A stretch of 64,000 nt of DNA from Aquabacterium sp. (GTDB lineage Bacteria; Pseudomonadota; Gammaproteobacteria; Burkholderiales; Burkholderiaceae_C): the NCBI GenBank assembly GCA_023266355.1, contig JAHFQM010000002.1, positions 677,250 to 741,249 of the forward strand, given 5' to 3'. The notes beneath the pieces were generated by a model that had not been told where the DNA came from, searched no databases, and saw nothing but the letters and a program-made list of their open reading frames with translations. Made by a program: the position numbers and the translations under genes. This document shows positions 47,392 through 55,328 of this stretch, piece by piece (within the stretch, counting starts at the first letter, position 1; every line of letters starts with the position of its first letter).

Positions 47392-48861
47392 ATGCAAGCC
47401 GAATTTGAGAACGCGCTTGCGTGGTTCGCAGCCGCGCCTGCGCGCTGGGTGCAAAGCGCCAAGCAGGACATGAGTGCTGCGGCAGAGTGGATCTGGGTGG
47501 TCGTGCAGGGCGACTTTGCCGACGACCAGACCACGGCTCAGGCGGTCACGGGCACAGTGATCTCGATGATCCCGTTGGTGGACCAGATCTGCGATGTGCG
47601 AGACGTGGTTGCCAACTGCAGAAAGATCAACCAGGACACATCCAACCGCTGGGCCTGGTTTGCACTGGTGCTCACGCTCATTGGCCTGTTCCCGACCTTG
47701 GGCAGCTTGGCCAAGGGTTGCTTCAAGATCCTGTTTGCCTATGGACGCAAGGGTGTGTTCAGCGTGGGCAAGACCGCGATGGACGCGGATTTGTGGAAGG
47801 CGACCACCCCTTACGTGGAAGCGGGCATCCGCAAACTCAATGACTTCCTGGCGCGGCCAGACGTACGCAAAACGCTGGCCACGCTCCGCATCGACAACCC
47901 GTACACCTATCTGGCCAAGGAGCTGCGCAAGCTGTCTGCCTCATTGAATGTCGGACAACTGACCAAGGCATTTGATTCAGCGGTCCAGGCCTTGCAGAAG
48001 TTGCTGGACCTGGTGCAGCAATGGGGCACTGCCGCCATGAAAACCCGTACCGGGCAATTGCTGCAAACGGTTCAAAAGGTCAGGCAAGGGCTCAATGAGG
48101 GCCTGGCAACGGTGCTCAAGCCCGCGCAGGACTGGCTCAACAAATTGGCGCAGAGGCTGGATGTCGAGCATCGACTGATGAACCGTGCTCAGACCAATGC
48201 GGTCAACCCACACAGCTTTCAGCGGTTCAGCATGGATGCGGAGGTGGAGGCGTTGCGCAGAAATCCGCCTGAGCATGTGAAGGTGGCGAAGGAAGGAAAG
48301 TTCAGTGCGATGGAAGATGCACCTGAAGTGCCGACGGGACATTTTGATATTGGTCGCAATGCGAAGGGGCCGCTGTGGAAAGCGCACAAGACCTTCCACA
48401 ATGCCCGCCCCGATGTGCTGCCGCCTGGTACGGTGCTCTACCGCGTGCTTGACCCCAACAGCTACGACAACAGCATCTGCTGGATGACCAAGGCTGAATT
48501 CGACAAGCTGCACAACAAGGTTCAGTGGCGGGATAGCTTTGCTGTGTGGCGGCACTGGAATCACAATGGCGAAGTCGTCACCTACACCGTACCTCCCGGC
48601 GAGGGATTGAAGGTTTGGCGAGGCAAGGCTGCTTCTCAGCCCTTGAAGGATGGTGCAGGCAACGTCGTCAAAGCCAACAACAAGGGTGATAGGTTCTGGC
48701 TGCAAGGCGGTGCCGAGCAGATCGTTGTCAACCCAGCAGATCTGAAGCGATCCCAACTTGGCAAGCGCGAGTTCACTGGGTGGGGGTATGACGAAGGCAA
48801 CATCGAAGTCAACCTGGTCGGCGTGCCCATCCTTCAACACAACTGGTTTGGATCCAAATGA
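47392..48861 (+). CDS. T6SS-associated toxin effector, possible TNT-like NAD glycohydrolase
   Basis: 489 aa, directly downstream of vgrG. The N-terminal 110 residues (ISMIPLVDQICDVRDVVANC, then a hydrophobic WFALVLTLIGLFPTLGS segment) resemble the region found behind PAAR domains in Burkholderiales toxins, but no PAAR domain is present. A helical middle (about 140-290) leads to a C-terminal toxin domain. There LPPGTVLYR (Arg 351), a YTVPPGEGLKVWRG strand and QGGAEQIVV (Gln 443) recall the arginine and glutamine motifs of TNT-type NADases. The toxin assignment is inference. The 4-bp overlap with the next gene supports an effector-immunity pair. Confidence 0.7.
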   Translation: MQAEFENALAWFAAAPARWVQSAKQDMSAAAEWIWVVVQGDFADDQTTAQAVTGTVISMIPLVDQICDVRDVVANCRKINQDTSNRWAWFALVLTLIGLFPTLGSLAKGCFKILFAYGRKGVFSVGKTAMDADLWKATTPYVEAGIRKLNDFLARPDVRKTLATLRIDNPYTYLAKELRKLSASLNVGQLTKAFDSAVQALQKLLDLVQQWGTAAMKTRTGQLLQTVQKVRQGLNEGLATVLKPAQDWLNKLAQRLDVEHRLMNRAQTNAVNPHSFQRFSMDAEVEALRRNPPEHVKVAKEGKFSAMEDAPEVPTGHFDIGRNAKGPLWKAHKTFHNARPDVLPPGTVLYRVLDPNSYDNSICWMTKAEFDKLHNKVQWRDSFAVWRHWNHNGEVVTYTVPPGEGLKVWRGKAASQPLKDGAGNVVKANNKGDRFWLQGGAEQIVVNPADLKRSQLGKREFTGWGYDEGNIEVNLVGVPILQHNWFGSK

Positions 48862-49790
48862 GTACGCCTCTGATCCCTCAAGAAATCTACCTGCTGGAAC
48901 GCTACAGCTCGTTGGATTACTTCGGCGCCATGCGCGATCACTTTGCGGCCATGGTCAAGGCGTCCAACGATGCGCTCACCGAGTTCATGCGGCACTTGCC
49001 ACCTGATTACCGCAGCAGGCGTCAGAGCGAGCAGCCCGACATTGTTTGGGGCGAGCGCGTCATCCCCAACACGCAGTGGGTGCTGGATGGGTTGAACAAG
49101 GGGTACGTGCATCTGTCGCACGGCGACCTCAATGCCTTGGGTCAGGCGGGCAATGTGGAAAGCACCTTTGCAGCGATCAGTCGTGATTACCCATTTGACT
49201 GGATGCCCCAACCTTATGAAGACGCCTATGACACGGCGAGGCGAGCATGCGGAGACCCTACTTCCAACATCAATTCGACGGCGTTGGCTCAGTGGCGTCC
49301 AGGGTCTTTGAGCACTCGATTCAAAGAGCGCAATCGCGGCCCTCTCAACGCCCCCTCCACTTGGCCCCAATACCGCCTCAATCCCCAGGTGCGTGTCAAG
49401 ACCGACGAGCAGGTGCCGCGCAACGGCATCTACCTGCCCGACATCAGCAACTCCTGCGCTCAATTGCTGATCGAAGGCCATGATGCGTGGGGGGCGACAG
49501 TGATGCGCCATCCCGAAGACCCCAACAGCCAAGCGTTTGATCGTGTGCCTGCCACGTGGACCCTGGTGGAGCGCGTGGCCAACGAAGGTGGTGGCATTCC
49601 CGGAGATGAGCCCTGGCGAGCAAATGCCGCACAGCGTCTGCGCTGCGAAGCCGGGCAGCCCTGTCCGCACGAGGGCTGGTGGTTCACCCCTGCTGGCGAA
49701 GAACGCCGGCATTTCAAGCAAGGCGAAGTCATGCCCAGTCTGAGCGGTGACTATGGCTCGACGATCTGGCAGTGGTGCAGCCCCCAATGA
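48858..49790 (+). CDS. Probable immunity protein for the upstream effector (Imm71/Imm72-like)
   Basis: 310 aa, overlapping the effector gene by ATGA. There is no signal peptide or membrane segment, so it acts in the cytosol, which suits a cytosolic toxin. The second half carries features I associate with the large Imm71/Imm72 immunity families: a Pro/Gly turn before a CPHEGWWFTPAG motif and a TIWQW C-terminus. Base use is visibly less GC-rich than in vgrG. The function is inferred from position, size and these motifs. Confidence 0.65.
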   Translation: MSTPLIPQEIYLLERYSSLDYFGAMRDHFAAMVKASNDALTEFMRHLPPDYRSRRQSEQPDIVWGERVIPNTQWVLDGLNKGYVHLSHGDLNALGQAGNVESTFAAISRDYPFDWMPQPYEDAYDTARRACGDPTSNINSTALAQWRPGSLSTRFKERNRGPLNAPSTWPQYRLNPQVRVKTDEQVPRNGIYLPDISNSCAQLLIEGHDAWGATVMRHPEDPNSQAFDRVPATWTLVERVANEGGGIPGDEPWRANAAQRLRCEAGQPCPHEGWWFTPAGEERRHFKQGEVMPSLSGDYGSTIWQWCSPQ

Positions 49791-49955
49791 TCGACATGGA
49801 TTGGGCGAATGTGATGGCGACCCTTGCATCTGCTGTGATGGGCGGGTGAATTGCAGCCAGGGTTGCGCAGACGCATCCAGTCCTTGACCGCGTTGAGCGT
49901 GTCCTAGCGCTTTGCCGACATCCAGGGACACCTTGACATCGTGGACGGGGGTGGT

Positions 49956-49983
49956 GCTCACGCGCAGTGTCCTGCGCGTGAGC
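49956..49983. other. Perfect 12-bp inverted repeat with 4-nt loop
   Basis: GCTCACGCGCAG and CTGCGCGTGAGC flank a TGTC loop, giving a very stable hairpin on either strand. It lies at the left edge of array B. No T-tract follows, so a terminator role is not supported. Confidence 0.8.
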
Positions 49984-49991
49984 CCTGGGGT

Positions 49992-50371
49992 GCCGCCCGC
50001 CGCCCATCCATGGCGACACGCAACGCTTCCCATGCGGCGTGCCGCTCTCCCTGGGCGGTGCGTCGCCCATCACCAGCCATGCGCCGAGTGCCTGAGCTTC
50101 GGCCTTCGCCCAGTGTGTGCCAGCACCCGGCCGTTGGGGCTCGCGCGCCGAGCCATGTGCTCGGCACGCCGCACTGATCGGCTCGGTGCATCCAAGTTCT
50201 GAGCCTCGTGCACGAGGCCATTGGCGCGGCGTGCCACTGACAAAGGCCGGCGTGCGACGGCGGGAAGGCGGCACGCCACATCGGGAAGGCGACGTGCCGC
50301 TCAAGGAAGGCGAGGTGTCGCTGTGGCAAGGCCGCGCGCGCATCGGGACGCGCAACAGGCCGCGTCAACTC
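49992..50371 (+). repeat. Array B: about 18 degenerate tandem units of 21 bp
   Basis: The 780-bp gap between the immunity gene and the methyltransferase holds a second array with a 21-bp step and one 23-bp step near 50244. Units start at about 49992, 50013, 50034, 50055, 50076, then every 21 bp to 50223, and again at 50267, 50288, 50309, 50330 and 50351. Examples are GCGGCGTGCCGCT, CTCGGCACGCCGC, GGCGGCACGCCACA, GGCGACGTGCCGCT and GGCGAGGTGTCGCT. The core is close to GYGCCRC, as in array A and in the same orientation. Heptad patterns in short frames (RRATDKG, RRATAGR, RHATSGR; RHLAF, RHVAF) follow from the period. I support no gene here. Confidence 0.75.
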
Positions 50372-50570
50372 AGCGACCAGCCAAGCCCCCTGGGCGGTCC
50401 ACGCCGTCCGCTGCCTGCGCGCTGAAGTGCATCACCCCGTGCGCAAGGTGCCAAGCTGCATACACTCCCGGCTTCGCCCCCCCAACGCGCATCGGATGTG
50501 CGGCAGCGATCCCACGGCGGCCCTGCCGCTCGCTCCACCGCGCCATGCGAGCCTCCCGCCTCACGCCACC

Positions 50571-51497
50571 ATGCAAGCCCTGCTCGACGCCATCGCCCAG
50601 ACGGCCCTGCCCACCGACGCCCAACGCATCTTCCACGGCCGGGGCGGCCTGCACCCGGGCTGCGAGCAGTGGTCGCTGGACGTGTACCCGCCGGTGTGGG
50701 TGCTGACCTCGTTCCAGCCCGCGTCGGACGATGAACTGGCCGCCGTCCACGCCGCGCTGTCCGAGCGCTGGCAGCAACTGGCGCCGCAGCAGCCCTTGAG
50801 CTGGGTGTACCAGTGCCGGCACGAAGGCCGCACCGAGACGCGCCTGATGGCTGGCGAGGTGCCGGAGCCGCATGTGGTGAGTGCCGAAGGCGCGCGGTTC
50901 AAGGTGCACGTGTTGCGAGGTCAGAACCATGGCCTGTTCCTGGACATGGCCGAGGGGCGGCGCTGGGTCGCCGAGCATGTCGCGGCCCACCCGCGGCGGG
51001 AACGGCTGAAGGTGCTCAACCTGTTCGCCTACACCTGCGCGTTTTCCGTGGTGGCCCTGCAAGCCGGCGCACGCCAGGTCGTCAATGTGGACATGAGCCA
51101 TGGCGCCATGGGCATCGGGCAGCAGAACCACCACCTCAACGGGGTGGCCGCCGGCGCCAGTTTCCTGGTGCACGACATCTTCAAGTCCTGGGGCAAGGTG
51201 GGCAGACCTGGGCCTTACGACCTGATCATCATGGACCCGCCGAGCTACCAGAAGGGCAGCTTTGTGGCGACGAAGGATTACGCCCGCCTGATGCGCCGCT
51301 TGCACGACCTGCTCGCGCCTGGCGGGCATGCCTTGCTGTGCCTGAACGCGCCCGAGCTGGGCATGGCCTTCCTGCAGGAGCAGATGCAGGCCCTGGCGCC
51401 CGAGCTGGCTTTCGCCGAGCGGGTGGCCAACCCGGCGGTGTTCGCCGACGTGTCGCCTGAGCGCTCACTCAAGGTGCTGGTGTACCGCGCACCTTGA
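50571..51497 (+). CDS. Class I SAM-dependent methyltransferase (RlmI/RlmL C-domain-like)
   Basis: A 308-aa Rossmann methyltransferase resembling the RlmI/RlmL 23S rRNA group. The SAM site is VLNLFAYTCAFSVVALQAGA (about 148-167) with VNVDMSHGAM after it, and the catalytic DPPSYQKGSF motif is at about 223-232. No PUA domain precedes it, so it is not a standard RlmI. The start is the ATG at 50571; an in-frame ATG at 50496 is possible. The target, probably rRNA, is unproven. Confidence 0.85.
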   Translation: MQALLDAIAQTALPTDAQRIFHGRGGLHPGCEQWSLDVYPPVWVLTSFQPASDDELAAVHAALSERWQQLAPQQPLSWVYQCRHEGRTETRLMAGEVPEPHVVSAEGARFKVHVLRGQNHGLFLDMAEGRRWVAEHVAAHPRRERLKVLNLFAYTCAFSVVALQAGARQVVNVDMSHGAMGIGQQNHHLNGVAAGASFLVHDIFKSWGKVGRPGPYDLIIMDPPSYQKGSFVATKDYARLMRRLHDLLAPGGHALLCLNAPELGMAFLQEQMQALAPELAFAERVANPAVFADVSPERSLKVLVYRAP

Positions 51498-51564
51498 GCA
51501 TGGACTGCCCCCCGCGCCACGCAGCGTTCGGAGCGCATCACGCATCCCGCGCAGCAGCGCCAGT

Positions 51565-52173
51565 TCAGGCATAAACCTCGGTGCCAGCGCTCAGGCGGTT
51601 GCGCAGTTCGGCCAGCATCGAGCGCTCGGGCAGGTCGGTCGCCCAGCTTGGACGCAGCTGGAAGTGCGGCTCGTCCACGATGGATTTCCAGCTGCCGCCC
51701 CACTCCAGCCCGAGGTCCATGCCCAGCACCCCGACGGCTTTGTACTTGGGCGAGGTCCCGAGGTAGCGGTTGCCCTCGAACACGCCGATGTCAAAGGCGA
51801 TGCCGAAGTTGTGGTTGGAGTAACCGCCCCGGGCGTTGGTGACGATGTTGCCCGATGCGGTGCGGCCTTGCGCGTACAGGGCGTCCTGCTCGGTGTAGCT
51901 GCGCAGCCCGCTGAGGACCTTGATCTGGATGCCGTTGGCGGCCGCCTTCTGCACCAGCGCGCGCGCCATGGGCTGGACCTCCGGCAGCAGCGTGGCGATG
52001 TTTTTCTCGCTGCGCTCATCGACCGGCGAGATGGCCTGCGCCGGCGGCAGCCCCTGGATCTTGGGCTTCACGATGGCGGCGTAAATGGCACCCCAGGTTT
52101 CAGCGCCTGCGCGGCCGTCCACACCGATGCCCAGCTTGCGCTGCACCGCTTCGATCATTTCCTGAATTTCCAT
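51565..52173 (-). CDS. M15-family L-alanyl-D-glutamate-type peptidase (endolysin-like)
   Basis: 202 aa. A short N-terminal peptidoglycan-binding-like helix pair (IQEMIEAVQRKLGIGVDGRA) precedes a VanY/CwlK-type M15 zinc peptidase domain: LSGLRSYTEQDALYAQGR, SNHNFGIAFDIG (His and Asp ligands) and DEPHFQL (third His). No signal peptide is present, as in phage endolysins and some T6SS-delivered effectors. The ATG at 52173 has an excellent AAGGAGGACG site. It stands alone on the minus strand. Confidence 0.88.
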   Translation of the reverse strand: MEIQEMIEAVQRKLGIGVDGRAGAETWGAIYAAIVKPKIQGLPPAQAISPVDERSEKNIATLLPEVQPMARALVQKAAANGIQIKVLSGLRSYTEQDALYAQGRTASGNIVTNARGGYSNHNFGIAFDIGVFEGNRYLGTSPKYKAVGVLGMDLGLEWGGSWKSIVDEPHFQLRPSWATDLPERSMLAELRNRLSAGTEVYA

Positions 52174-52391
52174 GGTTCTCGTCCTCCTTGGATGATGGGC
52201 GCCTCGTGTCATCACGGGCAGTCAAGATGCTGTCCGAGTTCCAGCCCAAAATCAAGGCGAACTGTCAAGGCCGCAAGCGCCCGATGCGGGCAGGCCATGG
52301 GTTGACGCACACTGGCGGCGCTGCTGTCTCCCGCCGCCTCACCCGCCCCTAACCCGCCCCACGCCGACACCCCCTCAAGCACCCCGCCGCC

Positions 52392-53915
52392 ATGCGCCCT
52401 CTCGCCCTGTCCACCGCCCCGCCCACCGCCCGAGGTGTCGCCCTCCCCCGACTGCTGGTCACCCTCGGGCTGGGCGTGCTCCTGCTGCTGGTGACGCTGG
52501 TCGCCACGATGGCCTGGCACACCTGGCGGCTGGGTCGCTCGCAAGAAGCCGTGGCCCCCCGCGCCGGTGTGACCGTGGACGCCCAGGCCGCCGCACAGCG
52601 CCTGAGCCTGGCCGTGCAGCAAGCCACCCTGGCCGATGCCGACGACACGCATGCCGAGGCCTTCCATGCCCTGCACCGCCACCTGGCCAGCAGCTTCCCC
52701 ACCGTCCATGCGCGCCTGCAACGCACCGAGGTGGGCCGCCACGCCCTGCTCTTCACCTGGCCAGGCAGCGATCCGAAAGCCAAGCCCATCGCGCTGATGG
52801 CCCACCAGGACGTGGTGCCGGTGGCGCCGGGCACCGCGTCGCAATGGACGGCCCCGCCCTTTGGCGGCCAAATCAAAGACGGCTTCGTCTGGGGCCGCGG
52901 CGCCTGGGACGACAAGGCCGGCCTGATGGCCATCCTGGAAGCGGTGGAATCGCTGCTGAAAGCGGGCTTCCAACCCAGGCAGACCCTCTACCTGGTGTTC
53001 GGTGCCGATGAGGAAGTGGGCGGTGCCGATGGCGCGGCCCGCATCGCCGCGCAGTTCAAGGCCCAAGGGATCAGGCTGGGCCTGGTGCTGGACGAGGGCC
53101 TTTTGATCACGCACGGCATGGTGCCCGGTGTGAGCAAGCCCGTGGCCCTGGTCGGTCTGGCCGAGAAGGGCTATGCGACCGTGAAACTCACCGCGCAAGG
53201 CGCCGGCGGCCACAGCAGCATGCCGCCACCGCGCAGCGCCATCGGCATCCTCGGGGAAGCCGTGTCCCGCGTCGAGGCCCACCCCATGCCCACGCACTTC
53301 GGCGGTCTGCCGCGCGCCACCTTCGAAGCCGTGGCCCCGCAGGCCGACGGCGCCATGCGCTGGGTGCTGAGCAACCTGTGGCTGACCTCGCCCCTGGTGG
53401 AGCGCCAGCTGGAAAAGCTGCCCGCTGGCAACGCCATGCTGCGCAGCACGGGCGTGGCCACCGTGTTCCGTGCCGGTGAGCGCGACAACGTCTTGCCCGG
53501 CGTGGCCCAGGCCAGCGTCAACTTCCGGCTGCTGCCCGGCGACAGCCGTGCCGAGGTGCTGGCCCATGTGCGCCGCGTGCTGGCCGACCTGCCCGTCACG
53601 GCGGAAGTCGGCCCAGAGTTCAACGAGCCCTCGCCGGTGTCGCCGCGCGAAGGCCCAGGCTTGCGATGGGTGTCGCGCGCGCTGCGCGAGTTGCAGCCGG
53701 ACGTGGTGGTCGCGCCTGGCTTGCTGGTCGGCGGCACGGACTCGCGCCATTTCACCGAGGTGGCCGACGAGGTGCTGCGCTTCGCGCCCATCCACGCCAC
53801 CTCGCCCGACATGCCGCGCTTTCACGGCAGCAACGAGCGCATCAGCGTGGCCAACCACGTGGAGATGATCCAGTTCTACGAGCGCCTGCTGCAACTGGCG
53901 TCCACCCCACCCTGA
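52392..53915 (+). CDS. M20 family zinc peptidase with N-terminal membrane anchor
   Basis: A 507-aa carboxypeptidase S/aminoacylase-like enzyme. A membrane segment lies at about 17-39. The metal motif LMAHQDVVPV is at about 135-144, followed by WGRGAWDDKAGLMAILEAVE (bridging Asp) and GADEEVGG with the catalytic Glu. GAGGHSSMPP marks the lid domain, and GGTDSRHF gives the last ligand near the end. The length and the fused anchor match the YgeY/CPS1-like subgroup. The substrate is not deducible. Confidence 0.9.
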   Translation: MRPLALSTAPPTARGVALPRLLVTLGLGVLLLLVTLVATMAWHTWRLGRSQEAVAPRAGVTVDAQAAAQRLSLAVQQATLADADDTHAEAFHALHRHLASSFPTVHARLQRTEVGRHALLFTWPGSDPKAKPIALMAHQDVVPVAPGTASQWTAPPFGGQIKDGFVWGRGAWDDKAGLMAILEAVESLLKAGFQPRQTLYLVFGADEEVGGADGAARIAAQFKAQGIRLGLVLDEGLLITHGMVPGVSKPVALVGLAEKGYATVKLTAQGAGGHSSMPPPRSAIGILGEAVSRVEAHPMPTHFGGLPRATFEAVAPQADGAMRWVLSNLWLTSPLVERQLEKLPAGNAMLRSTGVATVFRAGERDNVLPGVAQASVNFRLLPGDSRAEVLAHVRRVLADLPVTAEVGPEFNEPSPVSPREGPGLRWVSRALRELQPDVVVAPGLLVGGTDSRHFTEVADEVLRFAPIHATSPDMPRFHGSNERISVANHVEMIQFYERLLQLASTPP

Positions 53916-53932
53916 GGAACTGGCCGAGCGCC

Positions 53933-53938
53933 TAAAAT
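53933..53938 (+). promoter_or_regulatory. -10 box of thyA, placed for a leaderless transcript
   Basis: TAAAAT ends six bases before the thyA ATG. No Shine-Dalgarno sequence intervenes, and the -35 position is weak. The spacing matches the mutL case. Confidence 0.45.
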
Positions 53939-53944
53939 GCGCCC

Positions 53945-54793
53945 ATGACGACCGCCCCCCCCGCGCCGCGCCCCGTGCGCAGCCAGTACGAAGATTTCAT
54001 GCGCCACGTGCACACCACGGGCGTGCTCAAGACCGACCGCACCGGCACCGGCACGAAGAGCGTGTTCGGCCACCAGATGCGCTTCGATTTGTCCGAGGGC
54101 TTCCCGCTGGTCACCACCAAGAAGGTGCACCTCAAATCCATCATCGTGGAATTGCTGTGGTTCCTGCGCGGTGACGACAACGTCAAATACCTCCACGACC
54201 ACGGTGTCACGATCTGGGACGAGTGGGCGCGCGAAGACGGCTCGCTGGGCCCGGTCTATGGCGTGCAATGGCGCAACTGGCCCAAGCCGGACGGCGGCCA
54301 TGTGGACCAGATCAGCGAGGTCGTCAAGCAGCTCCGGCAGACGCCGGACTCGCGCCGCATCATCGTCAGCGCCTGGAACCCGGGCCTGATCGACCAGATG
54401 GCGCTGCCGCCCTGTCACGCCTTCTTCCAGTTCTACGTGGCCCCGGCCACCGAACCGGGCGGCAAGGGCAAACTGAGTTGCCAGCTCTACCAGCGCAGCG
54501 CCGACATCTTCCTGGGCGTGCCCTTCAACATCGCGTCCTACGCGCTGTTGACGCACATGCTGGCGCAGCAGTGCGACCTCGACGTGGGCGATTTCGTCTG
54601 GACCGGCGGCGACTGCCACATCTACAGCAACCACACCGAGCAGGTCGAACTGCAGCTCAGCCGCACGCCCCATCCTTACCCGGTGCTGCACATCCAGCGC
54701 AAGCCAGACTCGATCTTCGATTACGCCTTCGAGGACTTCGAAGTGCTCGATTACCAGCACCACCCGGCCATCAAGGCACCCGTGGCCGTCTGA
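53945..54793 (+). CDS. thyA: Thymidylate synthase
   Basis: Makes dTMP from dUMP and methylenetetrahydrofolate; 282 aa. Family marks are [20 protein letters not shown] (folate/phosphate site), [20 protein letters not shown], the active-site [14 protein letters not shown] with its catalytic Cys, and the dUMP-binding [17 protein letters not shown]. It is slightly longer than E. coli ThyA because of an N-terminal extension and a short loop after the active site. The stop overlaps the folA start (TGATG), the classic thyA-folA pair. Confidence 0.97.
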   Translation: MTTAPPAPRPVRSQYEDFMRHVHTTGVLKTDRTGTGTKSVFGHQMRFDLSEGFPLVTTKKVHLKSIIVELLWFLRGDDNVKYLHDHGVTIWDEWAREDGSLGPVYGVQWRNWPKPDGGHVDQISEVVKQLRQTPDSRRIIVSAWNPGLIDQMALPPCHAFFQFYVAPATEPGGKGKLSCQLYQRSADIFLGVPFNIASYALLTHMLAQQCDLDVGDFVWTGGDCHIYSNHTEQVELQLSRTPHPYPVLHIQRKPDSIFDYAFEDFEVLDYQHHPAIKAPVAV

Positions 54794-55311
54794 TGCCGAC
54801 ACCGATGCAGAAGCCCGCCTGCCTGAGCCTGATCGCTGCCGTGGCACGCCGCGGTGCCATCGGCCGCGACAACGACCTGCTGTGGCAGGACAGCCGCGAC
54901 CAGAAGCACTTCCGCGCCGCCACCATGGGCTGCCCGGTGGTGATGGGCCGGCGCACCTGGGACTCCCTGCCCGAGCGCTTCCGCCCCCTGCCCGGCCGCC
55001 GCAACATCGTCGTCACGCGCAACACCGCCTGGCAAGCGCCTGGCGCCGAGGTCGCGCATTCGCTGGCCGAGGCCCTCGCCCTGGTGGCCGATGCGCCCAA
55101 GGCCTTCGTCATGGGCGGCGGCCAGCTCTATGCCGAGGCCCTGCCCTGTGCCGATGAGCTGGTGTTGACCGAGGTCGATGCCGACTTCGAGGCCGACACC
55201 TTCTTCCCCGACTGGGACCGCAGCGCTTTCACCGAAGTGCAGCGCGAGGCCCACACCGCGCAGGCGCCGGGCGAGTGGCCCTTCACCTTCGTCACCTATC
55301 GGCGTCGCTGA
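54793..55311 (+). CDS. folA: Dihydrofolate reductase
   Basis: Reduces the dihydrofolate produced by ThyA; 172 aa. Visible motifs are LIAAVARRGAIGRDNDLLW (about 13-31), the active-site Asp in WQDSRDQKHFR, VVMGRRTWDSLP (about 54-65), RNIVVTRN and FVMGGGQLYAEALP. The LLWQDSRDQ sequence replaces the more common LPWHLPEDL, a variant that I expect in this bacterial group. Translation is coupled to thyA. Convergent with the HupE-like gene. Confidence 0.96.
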   Translation: MPTPMQKPACLSLIAAVARRGAIGRDNDLLWQDSRDQKHFRAATMGCPVVMGRRTWDSLPERFRPLPGRRNIVVTRNTAWQAPGAEVAHSLAEALALVADAPKAFVMGGGQLYAEALPCADELVLTEVDADFEADTFFPDWDRSAFTEVQREAHTAQAPGEWPFTFVTYRRR

Positions 55312-55328
55312 GTCAAGGCGAATCAGCC

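Noticed and set aside
49729..50355. Open frames of 100-208 aa with heptapeptide patterns in array B
   Set aside because: Similar heptads appear in several frames on both strands, as expected from a 21-bp DNA repeat; no ribosome site or domain supports one frame.
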